Assembly: GCF_018613575.1 (NCBI RefSeq)
Contig: NZ_JAGGPX010000037.1
Location: forward strand, 25,961-89,960
Length of the DNA: 64,000 nt
From: Planococcus sp. ISL-110
GTDB taxonomy: Bacteria > Bacillota > Bacilli > Bacillales_A > Planococcaceae
Reading direction: 5' to 3'
This document shows positions 45,292 to 56,743 of the stretch, piece after piece (within the stretch, counting starts at the first letter, position 1; each line of letters starts with the position of its first letter). A model generated the notes under the pieces. The model was not told the DNA's origin and ran no database searches. It worked only from the letters and a program-made list of their open reading frames with translations. The position numbers were made by a program, and so were the translations under genes.

Positions 45292-45411
45292 AAGAAAAGC
45301 GGAAGCGCCCGTATAGCTCTGACGGGCATAAAGCAGATCAGCGAAGTGGCGCTCTTTGCCGCACAGCTGGAATGACTTATGACCCAAAGAGCTGGGCGCT
45401 GCAGTCTGGAC
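45291..45411 (+). repeat. Structured dispersed repeat, type A (best-preserved plus-strand copy)
   Basis: Begins AAAGAAAAGCGGAAGCGCCC on the yfhJ stop and ends GGGCGCTGCAGTCTGGAC. Pairs: outer AGCGCCC/GGGCGCT; alternative GCCCGT/ACGGGC; CATAA/TTATG; TCAGC/GCTGG; GTGGC/GCCGC around GCTCTTT. ACTAAA occurs on both sides (45287 and 45412), but GGACACTAAA also follows the copy at 41255, so this may be part of the element rather than a target duplication. Confidence 0.87.
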
Positions 45412-45456
45412 ACTAAATACAGAACTAAAACCCTACACTTTCTTTAACTTCAAAAA

Positions 45457-45488
45457 AGAAAACGCGCACCCTGGGGTGTGCGTTTTCT
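45457..45488. terminator. Bidirectional terminator between yfhJ and yfhP
   Basis: AGAAAACGCgCACCC and GGTGTGCGTTTTCT arms with a short loop. Confidence 0.85.
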
Positions 45489-46467
45489 AATTATGGCTGA
45501 AGTCCAGTTTTTTTCTTAACTTGTCTTCACTGAAAATCCAGCCGGTATAGGAATTGATGATTTTGTATTCCTTGTCTAAATGGGCTACAGCCACAAAGGG
45601 ATAATAATCATTGCTTCGGTAACGCAAATCGATCAGCCGTACTTCATAGACTTCTCCATACTCGTTGATTTCCCAACGGTATAATGGCGAGAAGGAAATG
45701 AACGCAGCGATGTTCTTGTCCTTTAGTGCTGTTTGAATCAATTTGTTTTCAGGTAACTCTTTTTTCATGAATTTATCATAGATGTTGATGGTCCGGCCAT
45801 AAGCACGGCCGACGTAGTGGTGACGGTCTGTATTGGCAGCAACACGCCAGTGGAAAAAGCGCATCGTCGGTGCTACAAAAACTTCAGTAGCACCAGGAAT
45901 GGTATTCCGTACAGCCTGCTTGATCGCTGCCTGTAAGGCGAATCTTGCAATATAATAGAAAAACATGGTGACATACAGAATGCTTATGGTCCAAACGGGG
46001 TTGGCACCAAATGCCCAAATCGTCAGCGCCAGCACATGCGCCCCGAAAATGATGGGGTCGAACGTATTAATGACGCCAAGTGCAACCCAGCGATTGGAAA
46101 TCGGCCTGAGCGCTTGAGTCCCATACGAATTAAAGATATCAACAAACACATGAAAGAAAACTGCCAGGAAAGTCCAGAGCCATAAATGGAGCAGGTTGGC
46201 TTCGGGAAAAATAAGAGATAATGCACCTGCTATCAACAGGGGCCATAGCAGCACCGCGGGAATCGAATGGGTAGCACCCCGATGATGCCGGATATAAACG
46301 GCGTTGTCGCGAAGCTTCAAAACAGTGTCGACATCTGGCGCCAAAGAACCGATGATGACGCCAGAAATAACAGCAGTCATGGTGGCAGGGTGGCTGGCGA
46401 CGGCCGGGTCGGCCATTGCAAGGCCGCCCAGGGCAATGCCCATTACAATATGAGTACCTGTATCCAT
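45487..46467 (-). CDS. yfhP: YfhP, membrane-bound metal-dependent hydrolase-like protein
   Basis: A 326-residue protein of the YdjM/YfhP (DUF457-like) family. The N-terminal membrane half holds the motif residues MDTGTHIVMGIALG, SLAPDVDTV, HHRGATHSIP and HVFVDIFNSYGTQ (His and Asp likely bind metal). The C-terminal 130 residues are soluble. Substrate unknown. ATG 46467 lies 8 bases after AGGGG. Divergent from mutY, as in B. subtilis. Confidence 0.85.
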   Translation of the reverse strand: MDTGTHIVMGIALGGLAMADPAVASHPATMTAVISGVIIGSLAPDVDTVLKLRDNAVYIRHHRGATHSIPAVLLWPLLIAGALSLIFPEANLLHLWLWTFLAVFFHVFVDIFNSYGTQALRPISNRWVALGVINTFDPIIFGAHVLALTIWAFGANPVWTISILYVTMFFYYIARFALQAAIKQAVRNTIPGATEVFVAPTMRFFHWRVAANTDRHHYVGRAYGRTINIYDKFMKKELPENKLIQTALKDKNIAAFISFSPLYRWEINEYGEVYEVRLIDLRYRSNDYYPFVAVAHLDKEYKIINSYTGWIFSEDKLRKKLDFSHN

Positions 46468-46521
46468 TGCCTCATCCCCTCTCTAAAGAAGTTAATTTTA
46501 TCCCGCTTTAACGGCAGGTCA

Positions 46522-46547
46522 AGCTCCCACTTTTGCAAGTGGGAGCT
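46522..46547. repeat. Isolated perfect hairpin in the yfhP-mutY intergenic region
   Basis: AGCTCCCACTT and AAGTGGGAGCT, 11-bp perfect arms with a TTGC loop and no T tract. It lies upstream of both divergent genes, so it is not a terminator for either. Possibly a single REP-like or IS200/IS605-end-like remnant, or a leader structure. Confidence 0.5.
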
Positions 46548-46668
46548 CCGCTGATTGAGGTTTCTCTTTATAAAAAACTGAAAAGTTTTGTTAAAATAAA
46601 CTTGTTCCTCATTTTCGTATATACCCGAAATTCGACTGGAATAATCAAGCTGAACGGAGGAAAACCCC

Positions 46669-48482
<1,814 letters not shown>

Positions 48483-48527
48483 TCCTTTGGTCCTTCCGCC
48501 TTATTGCTGTATGTTTTCAGAATTGAT

Positions 48528-48536
48528 TGATATAAT
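48528..48536 (+). promoter_or_regulatory. Extended -10 promoter of ntdP
   Basis: TGaTATAAT, 50 bases before the ntdP start, with no well-spaced -35 box. Confidence 0.6.
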
Positions 48537-48585
48537 ACTGAAATAGCAGATAAACTAAGGCTTAGACAAGAAGGTGGGATGGTAC

Positions 48586-49131
48586 ATGGCGATTCCTGCG
48601 GAGGGTGAAACAATCCAAATCCACAGTTATAAACACAACGGCCGAATCCACCGTGTCTGGCAGGAAACAACTGTACTGAAAGGTACGAATAATATTGTAA
48701 TTGGTGCAAATGAACGGACGCTGGTGACAGAATCCGATGGCCGAACCTGGTTGACGCGCGAACCGTCAATCTGTTATTTTCACGCAGAACATTGGTTCAA
48801 CATCATCTGTATGCTCCGAGACGACGGTGTTTATTATTATTGCAATGTCAGTTCTCCATTCGTTTATAATAATGGCTCGTTGAAATACATCGATTATGAC
48901 TTGGATGTAAAAGTGTTTCCAGACATGTCATACACGCTGTTGGATGAAGACGAATATGAAGACCATAAGCGGCAAATGGGTTATCCTGAAGTGATTGATC
49001 AGATTCTTCACCGAAATGTGGAGAAGCTGATTGGCTGGATCAAACAGCGCAGAGGGCCATTTGCCCAGGACTTTATCGAAGTATGGACGGATCGCTATGA
49101 ATTTCATAGACTGAACCGGATTCGTGATTAA
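48586..49131 (+). CDS. ntdP: Nucleoside tri-/diphosphatase (YgaC/NtdP, DUF402)
   Basis: A 181-residue DUF402 protein. [38 protein letters not shown] and [13 protein letters not shown]...[10 protein letters not shown] are near-identical to the YgaC/UPF0374 family, which hydrolyses nucleoside tri- and diphosphates. ATG 48586 lies after AAGGTGGG. An ATG at 48580 and an in-frame 48574 start are too close to that site. In B. subtilis ygaC also precedes ygaD. Confidence 0.9.
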   Translation: MAIPAEGETIQIHSYKHNGRIHRVWQETTVLKGTNNIVIGANERTLVTESDGRTWLTREPSICYFHAEHWFNIICMLRDDGVYYYCNVSSPFVYNNGSLKYIDYDLDVKVFPDMSYTLLDEDEYEDHKRQMGYPEVIDQILHRNVEKLIGWIKQRRGPFAQDFIEVWTDRYEFHRLNRIRD

Positions 49132-49135
49132 GATG

Positions 49136-49165
49136 AAAACCTGTTGCCTGCCAACAGGTTTTTCG
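49136..49165 (+). terminator. Terminator of ntdP
   Basis: AAAACCTGTTG and CAACAGGTTTTT arms with a short loop. Confidence 0.8.
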
Positions 49166-49190
49166 TTTTGAATAGAATGGAGTGAAAGTT

Positions 49191-50936
49191 TTGAGTAGTA
49201 TGAAACGCTATATGCAATTTGTCAAACCGTATTATTGGCAAATTGCGCTGACGATCTTTATCGGGATATTCAAATTTGCGATTCCGCTTTTTATTCCGTT
49301 GCTGATTAAAATCGTCATCGATGATATTATCGGAGCGGATGCATTGTCAAATGCAGAAAAGTTGGAGCAGCTGTATCTATGGCTTGGTGGAACCGCGATT
49401 GTCTTTTTCCTGCTGCGGCCGCCGATTGAATATTACCGCCAATATTATGCACAGTATGTCAGCAATAAAATCCTTTATGATATCCGTGGCTTTCTTTACG
49501 GTCATTTGCAGCGTCTGAGTTTGCGCTATTACGCCAACACGCGTGCCGGTGAAATCATTTCGCGGATTATCAATGACGTTGAACAGACTAAAAACTTTGT
49601 TATGATCGGCTTGATGAACGTCTGGCTGGATCTGGCGACGATCCTCATCGCAATCATTATCATGCTGACGATGGACGTGTCCTTGACTATCGTTGCATTG
49701 CTGGCGTTTCCATTTTACGCATTCAGCGTCAAGTATTTCTTTGGCCGGCTGCGCGACCTGACACGTGAACGCTCTCAGGCTTTGGCTAATGTCCAAAGCT
49801 ATCTGCATGAGCGTGTGCAGGGAATGAGCATCATCAAAAGTTTTGCACTCGAAAAGCATGAGCAGAAAATTTTCAACGATACCAACGATCAGTTTCTGGA
49901 AAAGGCGATCGACCATACTAAATGGAATGCCAAAGCGTTCGCTGTCGTGAATACCATTACGGATGTCGCGCCGTTATTGGTCATCGGATATGCTGGTTAC
50001 CAGGTCATCCAAGGGGATTTGACACTTGGTACCATGGTGGCATTCATTGCGTATATCGAACGTTTGTACAATCCGCTGCGCCGTTTAGTCAACTCTTCGA
50101 CGACTTTGGTGCAGTCACTGGCTTCCATGGATCGTGTTTTTGAATTGATCGATGAAGACTACGATGTGACAGACAAGGAAAAAGCACACGACTTGAAAGT
50201 AGTCGACGGCAAACTGGAGTTCCGCGATGTCTCCTTCCACTATAATGATGGAGGAACAGAAGTGTTGTCGGATTTGAACTTTACTGTAAAACCGGGAGAG
50301 ACTGTAGCTTTTGTTGGAATGAGCGGTGGCGGGAAATCGACCATCATTTCCCTGATCCCCCGTTTTTACGATGTGACAAGTGGTGGCATTTATATGGATG
50401 ATCACGACCTTAGAGATGTGACGACCCATACATTGCGCGACCAGATCGGTTTAGTTTTGCAGGACTCCATTCTTTTCAGCGATTCCGTAAAAGCGAACAT
50501 TCTGATGGGGAAACCGGGAGCAACGGATGAAGAAGTGATTGCTGCAGCTAAAGCTGCAAATGCTGACGAATTCATTTCACAGCTTCCGGAAGGTTATGAT
50601 ACGAAAGTAGGGGAACGCGGAGTGAAATTATCCGGTGGACAGAAACAGCGTGTAGCGATTGCACGTGTGTTCCTGAAAAATCCGCCGATTCTGATTCTGG
50701 ATGAGGCCACTTCTGCACTTGATCTTGAAAGCGAAGCGCTGATCCAGGATTCATTAGAACGTCTGGCGCATGACCGGACGACTTTAATCGTTGCACACCG
50801 TCTTTCAACCATCACCCATGCAGACCAAATTCTCGTGATTGACCACGGTAAACTTGCCGAAAGCGGGACACACACTGAACTGATGAATAAGCAGGGTGTT
50901 TATTACAACCTGTTTCAAGTTCAGCATTTTAATTGA
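49191..50936 (+). CDS. ygaD: ABC exporter, fused membrane and ATPase domains (YgaD-like)
   Basis: A 581-residue half-transporter. Six helices (about 15-300) are followed by an ATPase domain with Walker [11 protein letters not shown], signature [13 protein letters not shown], Walker [13 protein letters not shown] and H-loop IVAHRLST. Such proteins work as dimers and export lipids or drugs. The substrate of YgaD is unknown. TTG 49191 lies 8 bases after GGAG. GTG 49182 abuts that site. Terminator at 50943-50973. Confidence 0.9.
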   Translation: MSSMKRYMQFVKPYYWQIALTIFIGIFKFAIPLFIPLLIKIVIDDIIGADALSNAEKLEQLYLWLGGTAIVFFLLRPPIEYYRQYYAQYVSNKILYDIRGFLYGHLQRLSLRYYANTRAGEIISRIINDVEQTKNFVMIGLMNVWLDLATILIAIIIMLTMDVSLTIVALLAFPFYAFSVKYFFGRLRDLTRERSQALANVQSYLHERVQGMSIIKSFALEKHEQKIFNDTNDQFLEKAIDHTKWNAKAFAVVNTITDVAPLLVIGYAGYQVIQGDLTLGTMVAFIAYIERLYNPLRRLVNSSTTLVQSLASMDRVFELIDEDYDVTDKEKAHDLKVVDGKLEFRDVSFHYNDGGTEVLSDLNFTVKPGETVAFVGMSGGGKSTIISLIPRFYDVTSGGIYMDDHDLRDVTTHTLRDQIGLVLQDSILFSDSVKANILMGKPGATDEEVIAAAKAANADEFISQLPEGYDTKVGERGVKLSGGQKQRVAIARVFLKNPPILILDEATSALDLESEALIQDSLERLAHDRTTLIVAHRLSTITHADQILVIDHGKLAESGTHTELMNKQGVYYNLFQVQHFN

Positions 50937-50942
50937 TCTTTT

Positions 50943-50973
50943 GAAGAGCCTCCAAAACTTGGAGGCTCTTTTT
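50943..50973 (+). terminator. Terminator of ygaD
   Basis: AGAGCCTCC and GGAGGCTCT arms followed by TTTTT. Confidence 0.85.
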
Positions 50974-51010
50974 CTGTGCTTGAAACTTCCAGCAAATTCA
51001 AAAAGAGATA

Positions 51011-51038
51011 TTGCATTAATAATAATGTTACGTATAAT
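51011..51038 (+). promoter_or_regulatory. SigA promoter of the peptide ABC operon
   Basis: TTGCAT (51011) and a perfect TATAAT (51033) with a 16-base spacer, 51 bases before the first gene. Confidence 0.75.
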
Positions 51039-51088
51039 TGGAAGAAGGAGAATGTTCTGAATCATTTTTGTGCAAAAGGGGGAGCATC

Positions 51089-52108
51089 ATGAATGAACGC
51101 AAAACCATCTTAGACGTCAAAGGTTTGAAAACGTCCTTTTTTACAGATGATGGAGAGATACCAGCGGTAGATAATGTAGATTTTCACATACGAGAAGGCG
51201 AAGTGCTCGGTATTGTTGGTGAATCCGGATGCGGAAAAAGTGTCACCTCGCTGTCCATAATGGGCTTGGTTCCAAGTCCTCCAGGAAAAATCACCGGAGG
51301 CGAAATTTTATTTCAAGATAAAGATTTGACGAAATTTTCCGAGAAAGAAATGAGGGGAATCAGGGGCAATGACATTGCGATGATTTTCCAGGAACCGATG
51401 ACTTCGCTGAATCCATTATTTACAATCGGAGACCAGCTTCGCGAAGCGATCAAGATCCATAAACGGGATTGGTCAAAAAAACAGGTCCAAGAACGCGCGA
51501 TTGAAATGATGAAACTGGTGGGCTTGCCACGTCCGGAGGGCTTGATGAAGGAATATCCTCACCAGCTGTCAGGCGGCATGCGCCAGCGCGTCATGATTGC
51601 TATGGCATTATTATGCGATCCGAAAGTATTGATTGCCGATGAACCAACGACTGCACTTGACGTAACCATTCAGGCTCAAATTCTGAAACTTATCAAAAAC
51701 CTGAATGAGCGATTGAATACAGCTGTGCTATTGATTACCCACGATTTAGGGGTTGTGGCTGAAACCTGTGAACGGGTAGTCGTCATGTATGCGGGAAAAG
51801 TGGTCGAAGAAGGCCCGGTCCAGATCATTTTCAATGATCCGCAGCATCCTTACACGAGAGGCTTACTGGAGTCGGTTCCGGATATGCGCTTCAAGAAAGA
51901 GCGCCTGTATTCTATTCCGGGGAATGTTCCAAAGCCGGGCACAATCAAAACAGGCTGCAAGTTCGCAGAACGCTGTGAATTTGCTTTCGACCGCTGCATA
52001 GATGAAAACCCGGAGCTGTACCAAACGGCGGAAAATCACCAGACACGCTGTTTCCTATTCGATCCAAAGGAGGTACAGTCTCATGACAGAACCGTTGTTA
52101 AAAGTTGA
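51089..52108 (+). CDS. appD: Oligopeptide ABC importer, ATPase 1 (AppD/OppD type)
   Basis: A 339-residue ATPase of the Opp/Dpp importer class: Walker [12 protein letters not shown], signature [15 protein letters not shown], Walker [15 protein letters not shown], and a C-terminal Cys-rich oligopeptide-type domain ([15 protein letters not shown]). The gene order ATPase-ATPase-binding protein-permease-permease is that of B. subtilis appDFABC, hence the name (inference from order). AAAGGGGGAG precedes ATG 51089. The end overlaps appF by 26 bases. Confidence 0.87.
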   Translation: MNERKTILDVKGLKTSFFTDDGEIPAVDNVDFHIREGEVLGIVGESGCGKSVTSLSIMGLVPSPPGKITGGEILFQDKDLTKFSEKEMRGIRGNDIAMIFQEPMTSLNPLFTIGDQLREAIKIHKRDWSKKQVQERAIEMMKLVGLPRPEGLMKEYPHQLSGGMRQRVMIAMALLCDPKVLIADEPTTALDVTIQAQILKLIKNLNERLNTAVLLITHDLGVVAETCERVVVMYAGKVVEEGPVQIIFNDPQHPYTRGLLESVPDMRFKKERLYSIPGNVPKPGTIKTGCKFAERCEFAFDRCIDENPELYQTAENHQTRCFLFDPKEVQSHDRTVVKS

Positions 52109-53066
52109 AGGGCTGAAAAAATATTTCCCGATCAAGTCCGGTATTTTAGGGAGGGTCAGCAACCATGTCAAAGCGGTGGATGATGTATCCTTCACTGTAC
52201 AGGAAGGCGAGACCTTAGGGATCGTCGGTGAATCCGGTTGCGGGAAATCCACAACTGGGCGCATGCTGATGCGCTTACTGGAACCGACGGAAGGCACCGT
52301 GACATTCGATGGCCAGGAATTGACCAGTTTGTCGAACAACGATATGCGCAAAGCACGGCGTGATATACAAATGGTTTTCCAGGATCCTTATGCTTCATTG
52401 AACCCGCGCCATACAATCGAAAAAATTCTGATGGAACCGCTTAATGTCCATGACATAGGCGATCCGAAAGAGCGTAAAAAGAAAGTGCATGAGTTTTTGG
52501 AGATTGTTGGCTTGAGCAGTTACCATGCGAAGCGCTATCCACACCAATTCAGTGGCGGCCAAAGGCAACGTATCGGTATTGCGCGCGCATTAATGACGAA
52601 TCCGAAATTGATTATTGCAGATGAACCCGTCTCAGCGCTTGATGTCTCGATTCAGGCACAGGTACTGAACCTGATGCAGGATCTTCAAAAAGAGCTGAAG
52701 CTGACTTATATTTTCATTGCCCATGATTTAGGGGTGGTTCGCCACATCAGCGACCGCGTGGGTGTCATGTATCTCGGTAAAATGGCAGAACTTGCCAATA
52801 CTGAAGATTTGTATGAAAAACCGCTGCACCCATATACGCAGGCCTTGTTGGCTGCGGTACCGGTGCCGGATCCGGAATTTGTCCGGGAAGAAGTTGCCAT
52901 TACCGGAGATGTTCCAAGTCCGGCAAATCCACCAAGTGGCTGCAGGTTCCATACGCGCTGTCCATTTAAAATGGACATTTGCTCCAAAGTTGTACCGATT
53001 TTTGCGGAGGTTGAGAAAGGTCATTCTGTTGCCTGTCATCTTTACGAAGAGTCCAGGCCGCAATGA
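52083..53066 (+). CDS. appF: Oligopeptide ABC importer, ATPase 2 (AppF/OppF type)
   Basis: A 327-residue ATPase: Walker [15 protein letters not shown], signature [15 protein letters not shown], Walker [15 protein letters not shown], and the C-terminal [15 protein letters not shown] motif. AAAGGAGGT precedes ATG 52083 inside the end of appD. It forms the ATPase heterodimer with AppD. Confidence 0.87.
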   Translation: MTEPLLKVEGLKKYFPIKSGILGRVSNHVKAVDDVSFTVQEGETLGIVGESGCGKSTTGRMLMRLLEPTEGTVTFDGQELTSLSNNDMRKARRDIQMVFQDPYASLNPRHTIEKILMEPLNVHDIGDPKERKKKVHEFLEIVGLSSYHAKRYPHQFSGGQRQRIGIARALMTNPKLIIADEPVSALDVSIQAQVLNLMQDLQKELKLTYIFIAHDLGVVRHISDRVGVMYLGKMAELANTEDLYEKPLHPYTQALLAAVPVPDPEFVREEVAITGDVPSPANPPSGCRFHTRCPFKMDICSKVVPIFAEVEKGHSVACHLYEESRPQ

Positions 53067-53095
53067 TAATAAATAGAAAAAATGGAGGGGTTAAT

Positions 53096-54712
53096 TTGGG
53101 GAAGAAAAAATTCTTATCGTGGGCATTCCTGCTGCTTTTATTAGTATCGACAGCGCTTTATGGCTGTAGTTCTGATAATGCATCAGAAGAAGGCGAAGGT
53201 GGAAGCGAAGGCGAATCAACAGAAGACAAAGTGTTGATCTTTGGACGCGGAGGCGATTCAGTTTCTCTTGATCCGATTACAGTCACAGATGGCGAATCTT
53301 TTAAAGTAACGAAAAACATTTTTGATACGCTAGTGAACTTTGGTGAACAGGATACAGAAATTGAACCTGGACTAGCTTCAGATTGGGAAGCTTCTGAAGA
53401 TGGATTGACGTACACCCTCACATTGGAAGAAGGCGTTAAGTTCCATGACGACACAGATTTCAACGCAGAAGCAGTAGTCCAGAACTTTGAGCGTTGGGCA
53501 GCTGGTGACGGAGAGCAATTCCCTTATTACGGTTCCATGTTCGGTGGATATGGTGATGAAGAAGGGCATGTTATCGACTCTGTTGAAGCAACAGGCGATT
53601 ATGAAGTTACGTTCACTTTGAATCGCCCACAGGCACCATTCCTTAAAAACCTGGCAATGAGCCCGTTTGCGATTGCCTCGCCAACTGCATTTGAAGCAGC
53701 AGGCGATACTTTCGGTGACAATCCTGTTGGAACAGGCCCATTCGAATTTGTTGAATGGAAACGCAACGATACTATTACAATCGAAAAGTTCGATGATTAT
53801 TGGGTGGAAGGCGAACCGAAATTGGATCAAGTGGTATTCCGCGCGATTCCAGATAACTCAGCTCGTTTAAACGCTTTATTATCAGGAGAAATTGATTTGG
53901 CAGACGGAATCACACCTTCTGATGCCTCGACAATTGAAGGAGATGAGAATCTTCAGTTGTTTGAACGTCCATCGATGAACGTTGGCTACCTTGGGATGAC
54001 CGTTACACGTGAGCCATTTGACGATCCTAAAGTACGCCAGGCGATTAACCATGCTATCGACAAGCAGGCGCTTGTAGATGCATTTTACGAAGGCCGTGCA
54101 GAAGTGGCGAAAAATCCGATTCCGCCGGTAATCAGTGGATATAACGATAGCATCGAAGGTTATGATTACAATCCTGAACGTGCAAAAGAATTATTGGCTG
54201 AAGCAGGTCTTGAAGACGGATTTGAAATGGAACTTTATGCAATGCCGGTTCCACGCCCGTATATGCCGGATGGCCAAAAAGTGGCAGAAGCCATTCAAAA
54301 GAACTTGGCTGATGTCGGCGTAACTGCTGAAATCGTGTCATTCGAGTGGGCGACTTACCTTGAAAAAGCTGCAAACGGAGAAGCTGATGCATTCCTGTTG
54401 GGATGGACTGGCGATAACGGCGATGCCGATAATTTCCTTTATGCGTTGCTAGACCAAGATAATGTCGGCACAAACAACTACACGTATTATGAAAATCAGG
54501 AATTGCACGATATCCTGATCCAGGCACAATCAGAAGTGGATGAAGATTTGAGAAATGAGTTGTATATGGAAGCTCAGGAAATCATACATGAAGATGCTCC
54601 TTGGGTTCCGCTTGCGCATTCTACACCGCTATTGGCTGGTGGGAATAACGTAATCAATTTCAAAGCACATCCAACAGGTTCTGACAAATTGGCTTCAGTA
54701 GATCTAGAGTAG
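53096..54712 (+). CDS. appA: Peptide-binding lipoprotein (SBP family 5)
   Basis: A 538-residue extracellular solute-binding protein. The signal peptide ends in the lipobox LYGC (about residue 20), then an acidic linker rich in Glu, Gly and Ser. Family-5 marks: SLDPITVTDGESFKVTKNIFDTLV, EGVKFHDDTDFNAEAVVQNFERW and NPVGTGPFEFVEWKRND. TTG 53096 follows GGAGGGG and gives a clean signal peptide. The 5' frame extension to 53063 lacks support. An attenuator-like hairpin follows. Confidence 0.88.
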   Translation: MGKKKFLSWAFLLLLLVSTALYGCSSDNASEEGEGGSEGESTEDKVLIFGRGGDSVSLDPITVTDGESFKVTKNIFDTLVNFGEQDTEIEPGLASDWEASEDGLTYTLTLEEGVKFHDDTDFNAEAVVQNFERWAAGDGEQFPYYGSMFGGYGDEEGHVIDSVEATGDYEVTFTLNRPQAPFLKNLAMSPFAIASPTAFEAAGDTFGDNPVGTGPFEFVEWKRNDTITIEKFDDYWVEGEPKLDQVVFRAIPDNSARLNALLSGEIDLADGITPSDASTIEGDENLQLFERPSMNVGYLGMTVTREPFDDPKVRQAINHAIDKQALVDAFYEGRAEVAKNPIPPVISGYNDSIEGYDYNPERAKELLAEAGLEDGFEMELYAMPVPRPYMPDGQKVAEAIQKNLADVGVTAEIVSFEWATYLEKAANGEADAFLLGWTGDNGDADNFLYALLDQDNVGTNNYTYYENQELHDILIQAQSEVDEDLRNELYMEAQEIIHEDAPWVPLAHSTPLLAGGNNVINFKAHPTGSDKLASVDLE

Positions 54713-54723
54713 GCAATTCCCAG

Positions 54724-54758
54724 GGAGGAAGTCGGATGATTTCCTCCCTTTTTTCTTC
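54724..54758 (+). terminator. Hairpin with T tract between the binding-protein and permease genes
   Basis: GGGAGGAA and TTTCCTCCC arms followed by TTTTTT. Within an operon, this would give more binding-protein transcript than permease transcript by partial termination. Confidence 0.75.
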
Positions 54759-54796
54759 CTGTTATACATATTGCAAGAGATGGAGAGGTGAAGAAG

Positions 54797-55801
54797 ATGC
54801 TTCACTATATCGGAAGGCGGCTTCTACAGCTAATCCCGGTTTTACTCGGTATGACATTTATCGTATTTATGATCATCCGCGCAATTCCTGGTGATCCTGC
54901 ACAAGTCATCCTTGGTCAACAAGCATCCGAAGAAGCGATAAAAGCATTGCGAACAAATTTGGGGTTGGATAATCCCTGGTATATCCAGTACTTTGATTAT
55001 TTAAAAGGGCTGGTGACAGGAGATCTGGGAGAGTCACTTCGTACGCGAACTCCAGTGGTGGATGAAGTTTGGCCATACTTGGCTGCAACAATCGAGCTTT
55101 CTTTATTCGCTATTATTATTGCAGTCATCATCGGAATCAATGCTGGCATCATTTCAGCCTGGTTTCAGAATTCATGGTTTGATTACACGGCAATGATTAT
55201 TGCATTGATCGGTGTATCTATGCCAATCTTCTGGTTGGGATTAATGAACCAATGGATTTTCTCGATCGAATTGGGAATCCTCCCGACAACGGGCCGTGAA
55301 AATGTCCGTGATCCTGTCGATGTCATCACCGGTTTCTATGTGATCGATACCTTGATTGCTGGAGATTTTGATCAACTGGCTACTGTTTTGAAACACCTTG
55401 TATTGCCGGGGACAGCTTTAGCGACGATACCGATGGCGATTATTGCCAGAATGACGCGTTCAAGCATGTTGGAAGTGATGCGTTCGGATTATGTCCGAAC
55501 AGCTCGCTCGAAAGGCTTGTCGATGTTTTGGGTAGTATACAAACACGCGCTTAAAAACGCCATTATTCCGGTGTTGACGATTATTGGACTTCAGATGGGG
55601 CTGCTGCTTGGCGGCGCTATTTTGACGGAAACTATTTTCGGCTGGCCGGGAATCGGACGGTATATTTATGAAGCGATTGGCTTCCGGGATTATCCAGTCA
55701 TTCAGTCGGGAATTCTCATTGTTGCGTTTATTTTTGTTATGATTAATCTGTTTGTGGATCTTCTGTACGGCTTGGTCGATCCGCGTATCAAATATGATTA
55801 G
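54797..55801 (+). CDS. appB: Peptide ABC importer permease 1 (AppB/DppB type)
   Basis: A 334-residue permease with six helices. The N-terminal LHYIGRRLLQLIPVLLGMTF is diagnostic of the DppB/OppB type. The EAA loop is ARTARSKGLSMFWVVYKHALKNAIIPV. GGAGAGGTG precedes ATG 54797. Confidence 0.9.
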   Translation: MLHYIGRRLLQLIPVLLGMTFIVFMIIRAIPGDPAQVILGQQASEEAIKALRTNLGLDNPWYIQYFDYLKGLVTGDLGESLRTRTPVVDEVWPYLAATIELSLFAIIIAVIIGINAGIISAWFQNSWFDYTAMIIALIGVSMPIFWLGLMNQWIFSIELGILPTTGRENVRDPVDVITGFYVIDTLIAGDFDQLATVLKHLVLPGTALATIPMAIIARMTRSSMLEVMRSDYVRTARSKGLSMFWVVYKHALKNAIIPVLTIIGLQMGLLLGGAILTETIFGWPGIGRYIYEAIGFRDYPVIQSGILIVAFIFVMINLFVDLLYGLVDPRIKYD

Positions 55802-55818
55802 GAAGGAGGAGACGTACA

Positions 55819-56706
55819 TTGGCTGAAACAGTTATCAAACAAGACGAAGCGGAAATGCAGAAAGTCGCAGGCCCCTGGAAAGAGGCTTGGCGCGGTTTCC
55901 GCAAAAGTAAAGTAGCGGTTGTCGGAATGGGGATTGTCATATTCTTTATTCTGCTCGCAATTTTTGGTCCGCTTTTTACGCCGCAAGGCATCAATGAACA
56001 AAACCTGTCTCAACGGCTTATGCCTCCTTCTTCCACACATTGGATGGGAACAGATGACTTTGGCCGAGATATCTTATCTCGGGTTGTGTACGGAGCCCGA
56101 ATTTCGTTATGGGTCGGCTTTTTAGCGGTCATTGGATCGGTTGTAGTAGGGAGTATTTTAGGGATTTTAGCCGGCTATTATGGACGCTGGGTAGATACGA
56201 TTATTTCCCGCATCTTCGATATCATGCTGGCATTTCCAAGTATTTTATTGGCAATTGCGGTCGTATCGGTTCTTGGGCCATCTCTGCGCAATGCATTGAT
56301 CGCTATTGCGATCATCAACGTGCCAAACTTCGGCCGCTTGATCCGTTCCAAAGTTTTGAGCATCAAAGAAGACGAATATATCATGTCCGCGAAAGCAATC
56401 GGTATGAAGGACAATCGAATTTTGGTGTCGCATATCCTGCCGAATTCGATGGCACCGGTGATTGTACAAGGGACACTTGCCATTGCGACTGCCATCATCG
56501 AAGCGGCTGCTCTTGGATTTCTTGGGCTGGGGGCACAGGCTCCGTCACCGGAATGGGGAAAGATGCTGGCAGATTCGCGCTCGTACTTGACGAATGCACC
56601 TTGGACGATGATTTTTCCAGGGGTTGCCATCATGTTGACGGTCCTTGGCTTTAACTTGATGGGTGACGGCTTGCGTGATGCTTTGGATCCGCGAATGAAA
56701 TCATAA
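55819..56706 (+). CDS. appC: Peptide ABC importer permease 2 (AppC/DppC type)
   Basis: A 295-residue permease. The OppC-type N-terminus (WKEAWRGFRKSKVAVVGMGI) and the HWMGTDDFGRDILSRVVYGAR motif are clear. The EAA loop reads SAKAIGMKDNRILVSHILPN. It starts at TTG 55819 after AAGGAGGAG. Last gene of the operon, with a strong terminator. Confidence 0.9.
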   Translation: MAETVIKQDEAEMQKVAGPWKEAWRGFRKSKVAVVGMGIVIFFILLAIFGPLFTPQGINEQNLSQRLMPPSSTHWMGTDDFGRDILSRVVYGARISLWVGFLAVIGSVVVGSILGILAGYYGRWVDTIISRIFDIMLAFPSILLAIAVVSVLGPSLRNALIAIAIINVPNFGRLIRSKVLSIKEDEYIMSAKAIGMKDNRILVSHILPNSMAPVIVQGTLAIATAIIEAAALGFLGLGAQAPSPEWGKMLADSRSYLTNAPWTMIFPGVAIMLTVLGFNLMGDGLRDALDPRMKS

Positions 56707-56743
56707 AAAAACGTGTGGGGCAATTGCCCCACACGTTTTTTTA
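56703..56743. terminator. Bidirectional terminator between appC and ygaE
   Basis: 17-bp arms AAAAAACGTGTGGGGCA and its complement with loop ATT, between convergent genes. Confidence 0.9.

Noticed and set aside
17491..45411. The dispersed repeats as a CRISPR array
   Set aside because: Copies are scattered, not regularly spaced, have long internal hairpins, and no cas genes are present.
45287..45417. ACTAAA on both sides of the 45.3 kb repeat as a target-site duplication
   Set aside because: The copy at 41255 also has GGACACTAAA at its 3' edge, so the sequence may belong to the element. Only the CACAG pair at 33206/33330 is used as evidence.
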